The translations under genes were made by a program, and so were the position numbers. Shown here piece after piece: positions 11,142-23,909 of a stretch of DNA of 64,000 nt (position 1 is the first letter of the stretch; each line of letters opens with the position of its first letter). This DNA is from Lentinula raphanica. Its lineage: Eukaryota > Basidiomycota > Agaricomycetes > Agaricales > Omphalotaceae. The notes beneath the pieces were generated by a model that did not search any database, had not been told where the DNA came from, and was given only the letters and a program-made list of their open reading frames with translations. Location of the stretch: assembly GCA_027919835.1 (NCBI GenBank), contig JANVFP010000021.1, positions 124,001-188,000 on the forward strand. The letters are read 5' to 3'.

Positions 11142-11691
11142 ACATTCTTGTTGAGACTGTGGCAAGCAATATTGTCATCTGTAGGACTCTATAGATGACA
11201 AGCAAGATGAGCGGCCGTACTAAAGGAAGTTGATTCAAATTTTGGCGCTTAGCTTCTTGACTCACATTCTTATTGCTGTAAAGCTCACAGCCATCTCAGA
11301 CTTCAGTCTGCGCTGTTTGGCACTCAGTGAGATTATAACCAATGTTATTCATTCCTTTCCTACTACTAAGCATTACATTCGGTGGAGACCAACTTCAAAT
11401 TTCAACTTTCACAGTCAAATCAGTGTACTTGAACTTGAAGCATTATCAATAAGCCTTGCGCAAAACCCTAGGCAAACACTCGAGTCTCGAAATCTCTCGA
11501 AATAGCTCGAAAGAAATTGATTGATGGCAGGTAACAAGTTCCTCTCACTGTGAGTCATTCATTCCTCGACAGTGTCAATTCATCAAGTTATCACTGCATC
11601 TGGCACTGGCGCTACATATGTAGGTCCCAGGTAGGTCCAGTCCCCTACTACTATTTGACGATTACTCTTTTAATCATCACCATCTGTACGC
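11142..11691. other. Intergenic: 5' flank of F-box-like copy C
   Basis: No gene is seen. The last about 30 bases before copy C (aatcatcaccatctgt) match the leader of copy A, so this is probably shared family promoter or leader sequence. Confidence 0.5.
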
Positions 11692-13165
11692 ATGTACCCG
11701 CCGCTGCCTATCGAGCTATATCATTGCATCCTCGAGTATATTGCATACATTATCAAAACTCTGGAGGAGCCAGACTTCGGTCACAGAAATTTTCAGCTCA
11801 AGTGTCCTTCACCGGAGCTTCTTGCGCTTTCTGCAGTCAACCGGCAGATACGTCGAGTCTGTCTACCTTTTCTCTTTGCGAACATACATATCAAGCATGA
11901 TGAGGATGCAAAAAATCTGGAGAAGCATCTTGCGCTCTGTGCGAAGTTCACGAAGTACGTTTCACAGTGCATATCGTTGCTTGTTCCTTGACCAATGTTC
12001 GCAGAACTCTGGCTCTAGGCAAAGCCTCTGGGGATTTCACTGAAGTAGGACAACAAATCATCTCTTGATTATTGCCACAACTTGAGCGACTCCTTGATGT
12101 CAGGCTGGGAGATTGTTTGAATAGAAGTGATCTTCTCAGAACAATGCTTGCCTGCCCCACTATCACTTCGGTTGAGGTTGATGGACTACCTGACGTGGTT
12201 ATGTGCAAGCATGACCTCTCGAAAGTGATTCTCCATGGCTTACTCGCAACTATACCAATCTCTCCTACACTCGAAGAATACTTTGAGCGGGGAATGCGAG
12301 TAATGTGCATCAGCCTTGGACCCGAATCCATTAACGACCAACTTTGCACTCAGACCTTCCCCGGACTCCAGTCAATAGAAATATTCATGGACAACGAGCC
12401 TGTCTCATTTTCCTGGCTGTCTCGATTTTCGTCGACTCATCCAGCCTTAAATGAACTCTTACTCCTCGAAATTGAACAAGATCTCTTCACTCATGACAAT
12501 GCACCTCCTTTCTTATCATCTCTGGTCGAGGAATTCCAACAACAAAACCTTTGGGATACATACATGTTCACGACAATTGGTCTTCGTAGAGCCAAGCCTA
12601 TTGGCGGATCTTCCGAAGAGTGGGATGTCGTTCAACTCTGGTTCACAACCGTTCGGCCGGAGACCCTAATCGAAAGACTGTCATTTCTGGCCTCTGCATT
12701 TCCAAAGCTCGAGATTCTGACAATTACTCTCGAGGAAGATTGGCTGGATGAGGTAGAGTATAATATTGTGCGTCATCTCATTCGCTGCCCCCTCATCCAT
12801 GCTGATGTTTTCAAATCCAGGTCGAGCTTTCTTCCGTATTTGCATGCTTCTCGTCTCTCAGAGTTGTGCGTCTCGATTATTTCTACTCCCGGCTCTCAGT
12901 AAGACCCGAAAACGAGCATCTGGTGCCTATCCAACCACTCGGAGATGATGCTCAACTTGCCTTCATTGAACGGGCGAAACTTCGTGAGCTGTTGGCGTTC
13001 ATATGTTGCCTGGCAAAGCGAGTCAAAACTTTGGACTTGATTCATATTTTGGATTTCATGGTTATGGATGACACTGGATACTGGCTCGAAGGATGGTTCC
13101 ATGTGGTCAATAGTGACCGCGTTATTAAGGGAATATTTGTCCAGGATGTGAATACCTCATACTAA
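11692..13165 (+). pseudogene. F-box-like family copy C, carrying one in-frame stop
   Basis: Exons 11692-11954, 12005-12767 and 12821-13165 keep both family introns with intact splice sites and an otherwise fully open frame. The start MYPPLPIELYHCILEYIAY and the block RRVCLPFLFANIHIKHDED are family-like. One TGA at 12066-12068 interrupts exon 2, where siblings B and T have CGA in the same context (tctcgaatattgcc there, tcttgattattgcc here). A single C-to-T change therefore accounts for the only visible lesion. The rest is well preserved to the tail (GWFHVVNSDRVIKGIFVQ), suggesting recent inactivation, tolerated readthrough, or reinitiation downstream of the stop. Confidence 0.78.
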
Positions 13166-13548
13166 CATTTCCTCAAGGTGGCTCGAATAAACAGTACGAC
13201 TATGCATATGTAGCCTGGCTAGCCCCAATAATACAAGAAGAGAAAAGCACTCTTGAGTAAAGTCATGAGCTGAGTTATATTCTTATTCAGATTTCAACTT
13301 TCCCAGCCAAGCTGTACTTCAAGAAAAGTTTGTGACAAGAAGCAGTGTTCCAATAAGCCTACTATTGTGCAAAGCTCGTAGATAGAGAGTCCGACCCAAG
13401 AAATTACATGTGTGTAAGCTATGTGCATAACGATACTACCCTGATCCCACGAACGCTAAGAAAGTTGACGATCCAAGAAAGCATAACAGTGCTAACCGCG
13501 ACTAGGGCATATCCTGTCTAAAACTACACGCGGTTGGCAGAAACAGAT
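13166..13548. other. Intergenic between copy C and the secreted-protein gene
   Basis: Convergent 3' ends. The first bases contain ggtggctcga, echoing the ggtggctca block in the 3' flanks of copies A and S. Nothing else was recognised. Confidence 0.4.
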
Positions 13549-14414
13549 CTAATTTCCGCTGATAGCACTCTGAGCGGCAGTGTATGCAGCTTGGACAGAG
13601 CTAGGAGACGTCGCAGAGTTCCAGTTCGTTCCAGTTGGGACAATGACGCTTTTGCCCACGTCGGATCCAGAGATTCCAAGGTCAGACTACAAAAATCCAT
13701 CGCCCATCGTAAGCGACCGATACGATTCGACGGTGAGATGATAGAAAGTGGACTTACAGTCGAGAGAGAACCATCAGAGTTGTAGAGACCGGAGTAGTGA
13801 CTGACAATGGACGAATCATATCCCGCACTGATGCCAGAAGTATGCATGATGTCCGAGGTGAAGTGGCTGCTAGCAGAGATGTATTGCTGGAAGACTGAGT
13901 GAAAGCATCAGCTAAGAGTCGAGTCCTTGGGTGCAACAAAACTGTTTCTAATCACCAATAGTTTGGGTTTCTACATCGCAGATTTGCTCGGTAATGATCC
14001 TGAAAGAGTTGGAGGTGAGTTTGAGTCGTGTCTGATATAGCAAGCAGGTTCACTCACTGTTTAGCCATCTCTTGCAATACAAGAAGCTTCTGTTGAATGA
14101 TCTCAACACTCAACGAGTGGCAAACGACCTCTGTTTCTTGTTCGACAACTTGTGTGGATATTTCACCGGAGAAGTTGTCCGATCCGTAGAAGTTATCAAA
14201 GCCAGATAACGAGGAGAGACCGTGCCAGTTGTTGAAAGATATGTAGCGGCGGTCTACAAACAGAGAACCGTGAGTTGCGGGTGCCATATCGTATGGGTGA
14301 AAGATGGTCATGCTCACCTAGACTTTGAGTCTGTGGATTGAAAGGAGCTGCAAAGGCGCTGCCGGCCAAAACAGAGATGGTGAGCAAAGAGGAGAAGATC
14401 ATCTTGGCGAACAT
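13549..14414 (-). CDS. Small secreted protein, function unknown
   Basis: Five exons (14414-14318, 14253-14058, 13999-13956, 13894-13758, 13686-13549) give 203 aa with all GT-AG introns in phase. A signal peptide is clear: MIFSSLLTISVLAGSAFA, cut before APFNPQTQ. The mature part has a glutamine-rich helical centre (VEIIQQKLLVLQEMAKQI) and an ordered C-terminus with GYDSSIVSHYSGLYNSDGSL, then LGISGSDVGKSVIVPTGTNW and a final Ala-rich helix. It has only two cysteines outside the signal. The arrangement resembles small secreted proteins widespread in mushroom genomes, but I know no assigned function. It likely acts outside the cell or at the wall. Confidence 0.85.
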
Positions 14415-15851
14415 GGCTCTCAGAGTAAGATTCGTTGAATGAGTGTTGATAGCTTAAGCTATCAAACATGATAGAGCTTCAGTCATGCTCCGCGCATGAG
14501 AGGGAAGGGGGGACTCAACAAACCTGAACGGTTGACGTGAATTTCCAAGAAAAGGGTCGAATAACAAAGAAGGCTTGAAAGGCGACCTGGCCAGGTAAAG
14601 AACAGAAAAGAACGAACGAAGAAAAAGCGAAAGCGAGTTGATGCTGTTTCGAAGAAAGGAAGCAGGCTTAAATAGTTCCACCACAAACCTGTGTAAACTC
14701 TTTCCCCTTCGTTTGGTTCTACCCACTGCGATGGCGTACCGCTGTCTAGGAATCGGATGTGAGTGCATGCCGACAGACCTGTATGGACCTGTATCATTCT
14801 GATCAAGTTTCTGAAGACTGAAGGGCGCGTGTAATTTGTTTGACAACCGAGCGTCATGGATTGAATAGAGCACCGTTGCTTTTGACTCGAAATGAGACCC
14901 AGAACGACTGGAGTGGCTGAAGATTTGCGTCCGGTACCATTGGGTACGATGCATTGAGTATAATTCCGGCCCACATTGGACATAGCTTGAGTCGAGTTAC
15001 TGCAGGCAACAAATGAGGTTTGAGAATGATATAGAATGTGGATTAGTTGTAATCTGTTGTGATTGACACTCGATCAAAACGTTCTTCAAGGAGGTTCAAG
15101 ATTTGTGTAGTATTGCATGGGCGTCGAGATGCCACGGGAGGAAAAAAGGGCAAGTCTTTTCGATTTGAACAATCAAATCGCGCTCAGAAGCACATCGGTA
15201 AATGAGAAATCCGATATAATGCCTCATAATGCCATGTCTTTGCAGAAAATTATATGAGATATGCAGTGGCTTGCGGCGCGCCCACGCTAGTTCCTGCCAC
15301 TTCGTAGACTTGGCACGAAGCATCTTCTCGATCTTGAAGTTGCTTGTCGAATGTGACAAAGTTAGCCATGGCGACCAACATCATCGGAGGTGGTTTTTAA
15401 TGTTATCAGCTTTCTTGAGCATACGTGGTTGGGTGGCGTTGCAACAGATTTACGGAAGGAAGTTGACCCAGGGTGAAAGAGAGTCTGGTAGAGTGAGCCG
15501 TCGCTCCTAGTTCTGGATTGAAATTATATGTTTTAACAAGACACCAGGGCAAGGAAGGACTCAAGGAGATGTTGAAAGTGAAGGCACGGTGATGTAGCAG
15601 AACAAGCGCTAATGAAGCGCCCGCCGGACCTCTAATCGGCTGAGGCAGGCTCTAGTCGAAGAGTTAGAATATCGTTAGTCTCCCGAGTCAGACTAGTAGA
15701 ATGATAATGTGCAAGACAATCGTTGCACTCATTCTATAGAATATCGTCCTATTATATTACACGATTCTTTCATACAGTTCATACAATACAACTAGTAGAT
15801 AGAGTCCATGCAAAGGCATGTAGCGGTAATTCTTCGGACGAGGGTCTCTCT
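14415..15851. other. Gene-free stretch upstream of the secreted-protein gene
   Basis: Two overlapping open frames on the minus strand (14454-14983) have no recognisable protein features, no introns and no start context, and lie in the promoter of the neighbouring gene. No RNA gene or repeat was recognised in the remainder. Confidence 0.5.
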
Positions 15852-16615
15852 TTACACCAATACTGTACGACCTCTAATCGACGTTTCCCGCCGGGTGCCA
15901 GCTGAAGATGGAGTCGATACAGTGACATTATCGAACTGTAACACTGGAACCGCCGAGACCTGCACACGATGTACGATTTTTCAGGTGATCTGCGATCGAG
16001 AAGCGATACAGTGAAAGCGACTCACCCCAATCAACACGAAATGGGCGGCAGTCAACATGTTCGTTCCAGCTGCAAGATTGCTAGGGACAGTAACCGTCTG
16101 ATAATTTTGGTGAGTTCAGTGGTAGAGCGTTAGCGACAGCTTGAAGGGAGGTGAATAGACATGAATTAGTACGTACAAAATTTTGGTATGGAGGCTGTAT
16201 GAAAAACCGACCCATGATCAGCAAATCGAGAGAGTGGCGAACGAAACACGAAATCAGACTCACCAAGTTTCCTTCATGTAACTCAGGTGTGTAATTACCT
16301 GCGAATAAGGGGATACCAAGGGTATCACTGGCATCCGAAGGACAGGGAGCTCCAGCACAGTTGATCATAGCAATGACAGCAGAGACATGTTCCACTCCAG
16401 TAAGCGAATTCTACATTTCATTAGTTCAGCTGGGGAATCATACACCTATGATGACGGGAACGTCATGAACTGGAATGACTTACCGCAAACCCTAGCTGGA
16501 CCGTCACATCTTGTCCTGGAGTGATTTCAGTTCCGGACGTCGGGGACAAGATTGAGATAGTTTGCGAACAAACTGTAAGGAAAAGGGAGGAAAGGATAAG
16601 TAGGATGTATTTCAT
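15852..16615 (-). CDS. Small secreted protein, second family, function unknown
   Basis: Five exons (16615-16484, 16410-16264, 16195-16178, 16097-16026, 15959-15852) give 158 aa. The signal peptide is MKYILLILSSLFLTVCSQ. The mature chain looks like an extracellular beta-sandwich: TISILSPTSGTEITPGQDVT at the start, an internal pair of cysteines (NCAGAPCPSD), then TVPSNLAAGTNMLTAAHFVL and VPVLQFDNVTVSTPS. One exon is only 18 nt. Similar short secreted proteins occur in many agaricomycetes, but no function is known to me. It is transcribed in the same direction as the two genes on either side. Confidence 0.83.
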
Positions 16616-17139
16616 GGTCGAGGCGTGAGTGTATATCTGTGAGATGTTCACCTCCTCGAGGGTCCATATTTTATAACAGGCATTAGCCCCACTTCAGAGA
16701 TCCGTCCCGCATCGCTGCATCCCCAGTGCCACAGTCCAATGACCTCAAGTGCTCCACTACCAACAGTTGAAGATGCAGCCAGGATACAAATCGAAGGGAA
16801 GTTGAAAGCACATGCTTTGACGGTCTTCTGGGGGACTCCACAGAGAAGACAATTCACGAATTCCTATTCGGAGCGGAAAAAATGCGTTGTAGGGCGAAGA
16901 AGACTCTTCTTTATTCGTCACCATTACCTGCAACTTGCAAGGAAACGTTGATATGGCTTGGAGTGGATTGTAGATGTCATAGTACATCAGATGTGGGAGT
17001 TCTTGAAAAGATGAATTCAGTCGAAAATTTGAACGAAGATGCATTTATAGTGATCACATGAAGTGCATATTGCATACAGGACTCGAACCTCCGAGTCCGT
17101 GTCGCTTCTTTGCTTAATTCACAGCAGCTACGTCTTGCC
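16616..17139. other. Intergenic
   Basis: Promoter side of the 15852-16615 gene and 3' side of the next. A short palindromic stretch at 17079-17097 looks superficially like a tRNA T-arm but no tRNA folds from it. Nothing else was recognised. Confidence 0.45.
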
Positions 17140-17949
17140 TCAACTCAGCTCTTGGGTGAGTTTGGCAAACAGACCAATTGAACCAGGACCGAAGAAAGGT
17201 CTGAGTTTGTCTATTTCGACGGCGAACAAGGCCGACTTGGCAAACTCTGTATGGTACTGCATGGGCGCGAAAGGCAAGTAATAAGTTAGCGAACTGGAAA
17301 GGTAGCAAGAGCTGGAGCAGAACATACTGCTCTGGACTCCCATCCGAGAATATAGAGACACATCCTGTCGTTCGAGTTGGTGGCGACGCCCCAATTTCCT
17401 CCGGTGAATCCAGGCGCAAAATAGCAGTCTGTAAACGTTTTGTGTAAAGATTGTGATAGGGTTTCGGGCTTCGCATTTTCTTTCAATGCGATATGCGCCT
17501 AAGTGATCCGATATGAGTTATTGCCATGAAAAATTGAGAACGAACATGACATGACACTCACAAATTCGCATACAGGTGCAGTCAAAGCAGGACGAACTTC
17601 CTCCGCAAATCTAAAAGGGACTAGCCAAGAGATCGGCTTCGAGTTGACATCCAACGTATTGAGCTGTTGTCTGAACCGGCTGTGTTCCTCCAAGAAATCT
17701 GGTAGATGGGCTTTTTGAGGCCATTCTAATAAAATTCTGGGTCACGACAAACAGGAAGGATCGTGATAATGAAGGAACTCAACCAATGACCCAAAGGAGT
17801 TGGTTCGAATCATCGTCTGTCATCCCATAGTACTGTTCCTTGACACCTCCAGCCTTGACTGTCTGACGAAGACTGGTGAAGATGGGGGCAGAAAGATTGA
17901 AGCTTTTATCGACGGTCAATCGCAAGAATTCGAGAGTGATAGGATTCAT
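17140..17949 (-). CDS. Tandem dimeric alpha/beta-barrel-like protein
   Basis: Four exons (17949-17784, 17725-17562, 17498-17328, 17256-17140) give 205 aa. The chain contains two similar halves. Half 1 starts ITLEFLRLTVDKSF and continues through LLWVIEWPQKAHLPDFLEEH. Half 2 starts CEFAHIALKENAKPETLSQS and continues through LYILGWESRAYHTEFAKS. A beta-strand, helix and 'W..W' strand pattern repeated twice fits the antibiotic-biosynthesis-monooxygenase-like/dimeric alpha-beta barrel fold, in which tandem copies form an intramolecular barrel; this is inferred from pattern only. There is no signal peptide, so it is probably cytosolic. It is divergent from EAF7 with 185 bp between starts. Confidence 0.75.
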
Positions 17950-18134
17950 GGGAGATCTGGATAAATTCTGACATGTTAGCCAGTCCTTTTATACCGAATG
18001 TGAGCATGTATTCCGATTTGTGAGGGATACTTATTGAGAACGGCAATGCTCGCTGTTGCTGACCAGAAATATGAGTGGCGCAACGGCGATCCTCGCTGCT
18101 GATGAGTGAAAGATGAGTCATTCCACGTGAGCAA
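17950..18134. promoter_or_regulatory. Divergent promoter shared by the barrel protein and EAF7
   Basis: Only 185 bp separate the two start codons, so core promoters must be shared or adjacent. No TATA box or known factor site is evident. Confidence 0.55.
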
Positions 18135-19070
18135 ATGAGTGACCGTCGAAATTCATTTCAACCTTCTCAAATCCCATCACCAAGTGTAACCGCGACGACC
18201 TCAAGCGAACCTATGGCCGGTTCGTCAGTTGAAACTCCTGCTTTCCTAGACACCGTTGAGGGCGAAATATCTTTCTTTCGCTCAATAATGCGTTCTCGTC
18301 CTGTCGGAATCCATCGCCACTTCCACGTTCTCACTATGAGAAGTTCAATCCACAAAGACACCGGTCATTGGGTTGCCGTAGATGAGCTTTGGCAAAAGCT
18401 ACGTAGCTGCTACGATACGGATGCTTTGGATTCCATTGTGCGTTTTTGATCTTCCTGATGTCGAGTTATCGTTAATTCTCGCACAGGACTTCGAATATGA
18501 AGCAGCAATGGCCAAGTTTCTTCCATCGCAAGTGAACCCTACCGACCACGATACTTCGAGACACCCTTTCGTTCGCGAAGAGTTTTCCCTCCCTCCAGAA
18601 TCCACTTTCGAGACCCTCATCTCAACACGTAGAGTGAATCCAATTCCTTCACCACCTTCATCTCCCGAAACCTCTGCTGCGTCGCCAGCAGCACCAAAAC
18701 CAAAGGCCCTGCGGTCTAAGAAGAAGAGTGGGAAGAGCAAAGCTAGTATGGCAGGACTTGTTGGAGGGGAGAGCGATAGTAGTGATTTGACGGACAGCGG
18801 CGAGGAAGGACAAGCACCTAGTGTCATCACGGCGACGGACGGCGGTGAAACTGTTGATGGGGAAGCGGATGAAGATGTCGAGATACGAGACATAACGCCA
18901 GGTAAGTACATATCATCTGCCTGTTTTTGAGAAACTCATATCAATATTGGACAGACACCACGGCCGCAAAATCAGGACGACGGAAGTTGACAACAAAGAA
19001 ATCAGCTCCGACTCGTACGCGTGCTGCTGCAAATACTTCTTCTCGACCAGCGAAGAAACGGAAACGTTAA
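18135..19070 (+). CDS. EAF7: EAF7/MRGBP-type subunit of the NuA4 histone acetyltransferase
   Basis: Three exons (18135-18437, 18487-18901, 18955-19070) give 277 aa. The CT20/Eaf7 core is recognisable: EISFFRSIMRSRPVGIHRHF, then VAVDELWQKLRSCYDTDALD, and, across intron 1, DFEYEAAMAKFLPSQ with the usual 'F.LP' end near FVREEFSLPPESTFE. The C-terminal half is acidic and low-complexity and ends in a basic, probably nuclear-localising tail (RSKKKSGKSK, KKRKR). Eaf7 pairs with Eaf3 in NuA4 and supports histone H4/H2A acetylation at transcribed genes; that role is family knowledge. The start ATG at 18135 is the first in frame. The 3' end converges on UFD2 with about 220 bp between the stops. Confidence 0.88.
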
Positions 19071-19289
19071 CTAATAACTTATAACAATATACCCTCATCA
19101 ATCTCGATATACCTGTAACCAGTCACCACATATGGAAGATCAACCGGGGTTTTCCTTGTTCAAACCGTTTTTCGCAGCACACGTGCAAAAAGTGCCAAAA
19201 ACTGAAAAGTCCCGGTCAAAGCTGTCCATATCAACCCCAATTTAGTACTAAGCAATATTCTAGTATTTCCAACACATCTTTCCAGGGCA

Positions 19290-22200
19290 CTAACTCACAT
19301 CCATCTTATCTTCTGAGCTATCTACCTTCATTCGTTGTTTTCGTTCAATTAAGAATGCTTCGATCTGTTTCTTGAGCTCGACATCTGAAAAGCCATCAGA
19401 GAATATTTCTATGTGTCGAGAAATTAGCATTCTTACTTGGTACAACATCCTCTATCGCCAAAGGCATACGGTTGAAAGGGTCTGTCGTGTCAGAGAGCAG
19501 ATGAGATTTGATAGTTGCCCGATCGATAGTTGTTCGAGACGTGGGCAAGATGACCGGGTCTCTCATGATTGAGAACATCAGTGGATCTTCCCATGGATAT
19601 CAGTTATTTGTACATAGGGAAAGAGAAAGAATTCTTACCCAAGAACTCGTCTGGAACTTCACCCAAGTCTTCCTCAGCCTCCAGCGTCTCTTTGGCCTCT
19701 TCAACTTTCGTGATCAACAACCGCCACTTCTCTATATCCGACCCAGACTTCAATGATCTTTTAATCATAATCTTCTCTGCCTGCTCGAACAACTCCTTTG
19801 AATAACTCCGTCCATCACCCGCAATGGCTCTCGTGAATTCCGGCTGATCACTAAGGTTCAAAAAGATCTGCAACAAATCGCTCAGCAGCGCTTTCGGCTC
19901 GAACCGCAACTTGGCCGGCTCGCGGACTTTGAGGTTCTGCATCCGAGGCCCAACAAGCGCTTCCAAGTTGTAATCAAGCATCGCAGCGAGTTTATCCACA
20001 ATCTCAGGCATCATGAACGGTCTCTTCGTCTCTGCCGTGAAGAGTTTGAGGAGCTCGACTGTGCTTCGGCCTAGAGTGGTGTAACTAGATGCATGACGTT
20101 CTAGTTGACGAAGCGTTCCTTCACGTTCCCGACGATACTCTAGAGGCTTGGCATTCCATTGTTCTGTGTCGTCCATCTCTGTCTGGATGTCATGAATTTG
20201 TGTCATTTCGCTCAACGATTCGTCCATCAGGTATGTGACATCGTTGATCATGAGGTTGATGAACCGGACGAATTTGTCGACGTTTCTAGGTAAACATAAT
20301 CAGCCATGGCAGCAAAGCGATACAGTAGAGAAAGCCTCACTCGGCTTCACGATTGAGTGCGTCTCTGTGCGTAGGATTGTTCCACACGACCTTTAGCACA
20401 TAGGATATATTCCGACTTGTACCACTTGAATTTTATGCACAGATCGATCGTTCACGTCTACTCACCGAGCATCTACAGCGACAGATAGTCAGCACTGAAA
20501 AAGAAATCATCCCTTGGTGACTTACTGAATTTGTCATAGAATTGCGAACTCGCGCCGGTTTGCTCGACCTCTGAGAAATTGATGAGAATCCCAGCGATAT
20601 ACAACATATTTCGAACAACGGCTCACCAATATAGAAGTGCATCAACACTGACATGAGATGCTTCAACGCCAAAGGATGAGTATTCAGCAGACCACCAAGT
20701 ATACCGGTGCTTTCGCGCCCGTAGCCCCAGATACTCATGAACAGAACCTAATTGCGATTGATCAGTTATGATTGAAACGAGTTTGGATGAATCTCGCGTC
20801 TCGCACATCGTTGATCTTGGATTTGAGGAAAGGGTTCTTGATATACCACGTCGATGACAAGAAGGTCAGAATGAAAATCATCAGCTCGTTCTTCCCTGCC
20901 AGTTCGAACTTGTCTGGAGCATGCCTAAGTGAAACGAATGAGTCACGGATGTTGCATGTGAAGCATACAGTTAGTTATCTTCACCGTGTCGCAAAGTAAA
21001 AGTAGTCAACGATATCTTCGACGATGTATTCAGGAAGAACCCGGAAAGACATGGGCACATCTTTTGACAACGGTAACCTAAATCAACGTTAGAAATTAGG
21101 TAGATTACCAGTGACATTAAACAGCCAGCACGAACTCGGCAGGTGGGTTGGGATGCGTCTTCTTCGGGTCAGCTTGACGAATCAACCAGACTGAAAGGAA
21201 TAAGGTGAATCCAATAGATCTGAAGATGAGCTCAGGATCTTTCAGTTGGGCCTCGTATGCACACTGAGCGCTCTGGACTTTTGCTTTCTCATTCTACAAG
21301 AAGATATAGATATCAAATGAAGCTGAGACCGATGTAAAATAAGCACATACCTTTATGTTGTTGATGGATGCTTGAATACGAGCTTGGAACGGTGTCTACA
21401 GAAAAGGTAAACGTCATTGACTACACACGAACTAGAGAACAACTCACTCCCATCCAAGAGCCATCGCCGTTCAGGAAATTCAAATGTCGCTCGATATCCT
21501 CCATGTGTTTCTCTAGATCATTGAAATTCGAGATGGTCTTCTGGTATCCATAATGGCTCATTGCAATGGTGAGATAAAAGATATCAGAGATGAAGTTCGG
21601 AGCAGGGCCTAAAAACATCCCAAAGTAAGCGGATAAACTACACCCAAGAAACAAGCCAACCCACCTCCGCGATTCTCTTCAGCCCAGCTTGATGCTTCTT
21701 GTACTGTAGCTTTTATCCGTGTTTCCTCAGTGATGTCAACACGGTCGGAGTGAGCATAATACAGAGGGTCGATCCGGTCGATCTGGACAAAAACTGAGTA
21801 CATAGTCGGACCACCAAGTAGATAATATGTACACGGACCTTTGTATAGTTTGCATCCATGAACGGTTCCGCAAACCGATACAGGATAGTCTGGATGTTGA
21901 CCATGAAACTATCAGACGCGACTGTCTCTGGGTCTACCTGTGCATACTACTGAACACGCATCATATGGATATGAACAACCAAACTACCTGTAATCCGGCT
22001 CGCTTGACATTGAGGGAGACAACTCGACTGAAGTAACGCAAGACAGCCTCTCTAGAACTCGGGCCAGTTCTTACGAGGGTATTGAAGATTTGGAACAGCG
22101 AGCTCTGAATAGGAACGCGATATATTTTCAGTCATATCACCGCGAAAAAACCAGATGCTATACCTGAAGACTCTTCAATGTTCCTCGGAGACTAGCATAA

Positions 22201-23790
22201 GACGATTCCAAGTCTTGAGGAGACCGTTTCTCAGGCTCCGAAAAGTAATTTTGAGCAATGATTGGCTAAACATGACATTGTGAGCATAGACCTATATCTG
22301 CAAGAAATCAAACTGACCCATTCCCTTGTAAACACACCAAGACGACATAAGGGTCCCATCAAGGACAGTGTCTCGAAATTCGCCGCATTAGCATTGAGCG
22401 GGTTCCACTCGGGCATATTTGTAATCATGACGGCTATCCCCTTCACAGAAACCAAAGCTTCAAGACCACCGACTACCCCACGCCAAGTTGTTACTGCACC
22501 ACTCAGACCTTCAGGCCGTAATAACGATTCATGGAATAACAGTTGCCGGACCACATTACCCAAAACGTCCTCAAGCTCGTTATCAGGTTCAAACCGGCGG
22601 GCTAAATCCTGGAGGAACTGTTCTATGTCTGAAGGGGAGAGAGTATTAGAAGAGGTGTTGTTGTTGGTATACAGAGGTGTGGATAGGGCTGAGAGAGAAA
22701 GTAGGGGTGTGACAAGTTCAGGTGGACCAAGTGGTCGTCTAGTGATCGGTCATTAGTTGAAATGGGGTACGGAATAGTACAAAACAAACCCGGAAGGTTG
22801 AGGAAACATCTCTGGTTCTTGCAAGGTGAGCCCGGCGTAACTGATGATGAGTTCGCGTAGTTTCTCCAGTTTCGTGAGTGCGTTCTGAGTTTCCGCTGGC
22901 GTGTATCCCTGGAACTTGGTGTTAACAATGATATACCAGACACAACTCAATCATACTATCCACCTTTTTCACTAAATTTGTTCTAGCCATATTTAGACGC
23001 TTCCATGAACCGACTAGATATTCGAATATGGTCTGTTGAGGGGGTAGAGATGCCAACACTGGCAGAAAGTCCAAGTCTTCTCTGCATTGAGTAAGTAAAG
23101 TGCTAGATGGAAAACGAGAGAGGGAAACGAACGTCATGGCTTGCGGGTCAATTTCTAATCGTGCGATTAACAGGCGATCTATGAGATCGATGTTCAGACG
23201 CGGCAGAACTTGATCTGGTGTTGAGGCGCGTGAGTCAGACGCTGATAGTGACAAGAAAGAGTTTCAATTGCGCACCAGCAAATTCTGTCTGCATCTCGTC
23301 TGCCAGTGGTTTTAACCAGACTATATCATAACCACTTCGATCTGCGACGGATTTCTGAGGATGACAGCATGAAGTTTGGTATGGCCTATACGGGCAAGAA
23401 AGACCTACATTGAGGGTGACTTTCAGAACCGTTGTAATCATTTCATCCTCCCAAGCATCCAAATCCAAGTGCGAAGGCGCCTTCTTCCTGATGGGTGTCG
23501 ATTGTTTGAAGGTTGGTTCCTCAACTTGCTTTGCCACTGCGATAGGCTTACTAACAACCTTCGGAGTGGGTGGTTTCGGAGAAGATGATCTTGATGTAGT
23601 AGCAGCTGCAGGAGTCGTTGATCCAGAGGGAACAGGAGAAGTTGATGCAGCGTTCTGCAACTTGGCTAGCCTCTTCATACGAATCTTGATAGCAATGCTC
23701 ATTACAACCTGGACTGAATCATGCAAAAGAAGGCCTTACGCGCTCAGCATCATCCTGGGGAGTTGGTTCATGCGGTATAGCATCGGACAT
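19290..23790 (-). CDS. UFD2: Ubiquitin conjugation factor E4 with C-terminal U-box
   Basis: A long gene with more than ten short introns. Exon 1 (23790-23740) encodes [17 protein letters not shown] and joins [10 protein letters not shown] (exon 2 from 23684), a typical Ufd2 start. The helical core is strongly conserved; the piece at 19604-20251 contains [40 protein letters not shown] and the Ufd2 block [10 protein letters not shown]. The U-box sits in the last exons: [17 protein letters not shown], then [19 protein letters not shown], with [17 protein letters not shown] crossing the last intron (19439-19389, approximate). Ufd2 extends ubiquitin chains on Cdc48-bound substrates for proteasomal degradation. 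It ends at TAG 19290. It starts 119 bp from the divergent bL35m gene. Confidence 0.93.
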
Positions 23791-23909
23791 GGTGGTTTAG
23801 TAGTAAGATGGACTTGTACGCAACCTGGCTCCAGTGACTAAACTTACGCGGCATCAATTCTCACGGGCGCATAACAGAAATTCTCTCTCTCATTGTCAAC
23901 GCAACCTCC
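23791..23909. promoter_or_regulatory. Compact divergent promoter between UFD2 and mitochondrial bL35
   Basis: 119 bp separate the two start codons, so this is a bidirectional promoter. No specific motif was assigned. Confidence 0.6.

Noticed and set aside
14454..14983. Two overlapping 166-codon open frames on the minus strand
   Set aside because: They overlap each other in different frames, lie in the promoter of the secreted-protein gene, and have no domain, signal peptide or splice structure.
17068..17105. tRNA-like T-arm on the minus strand (ggttcgagtcc)
   Set aside because: The stretch is a simple palindrome (ggactcg/cgagtcc); no acceptor stem, D-arm or anticodon arm can be placed around it.
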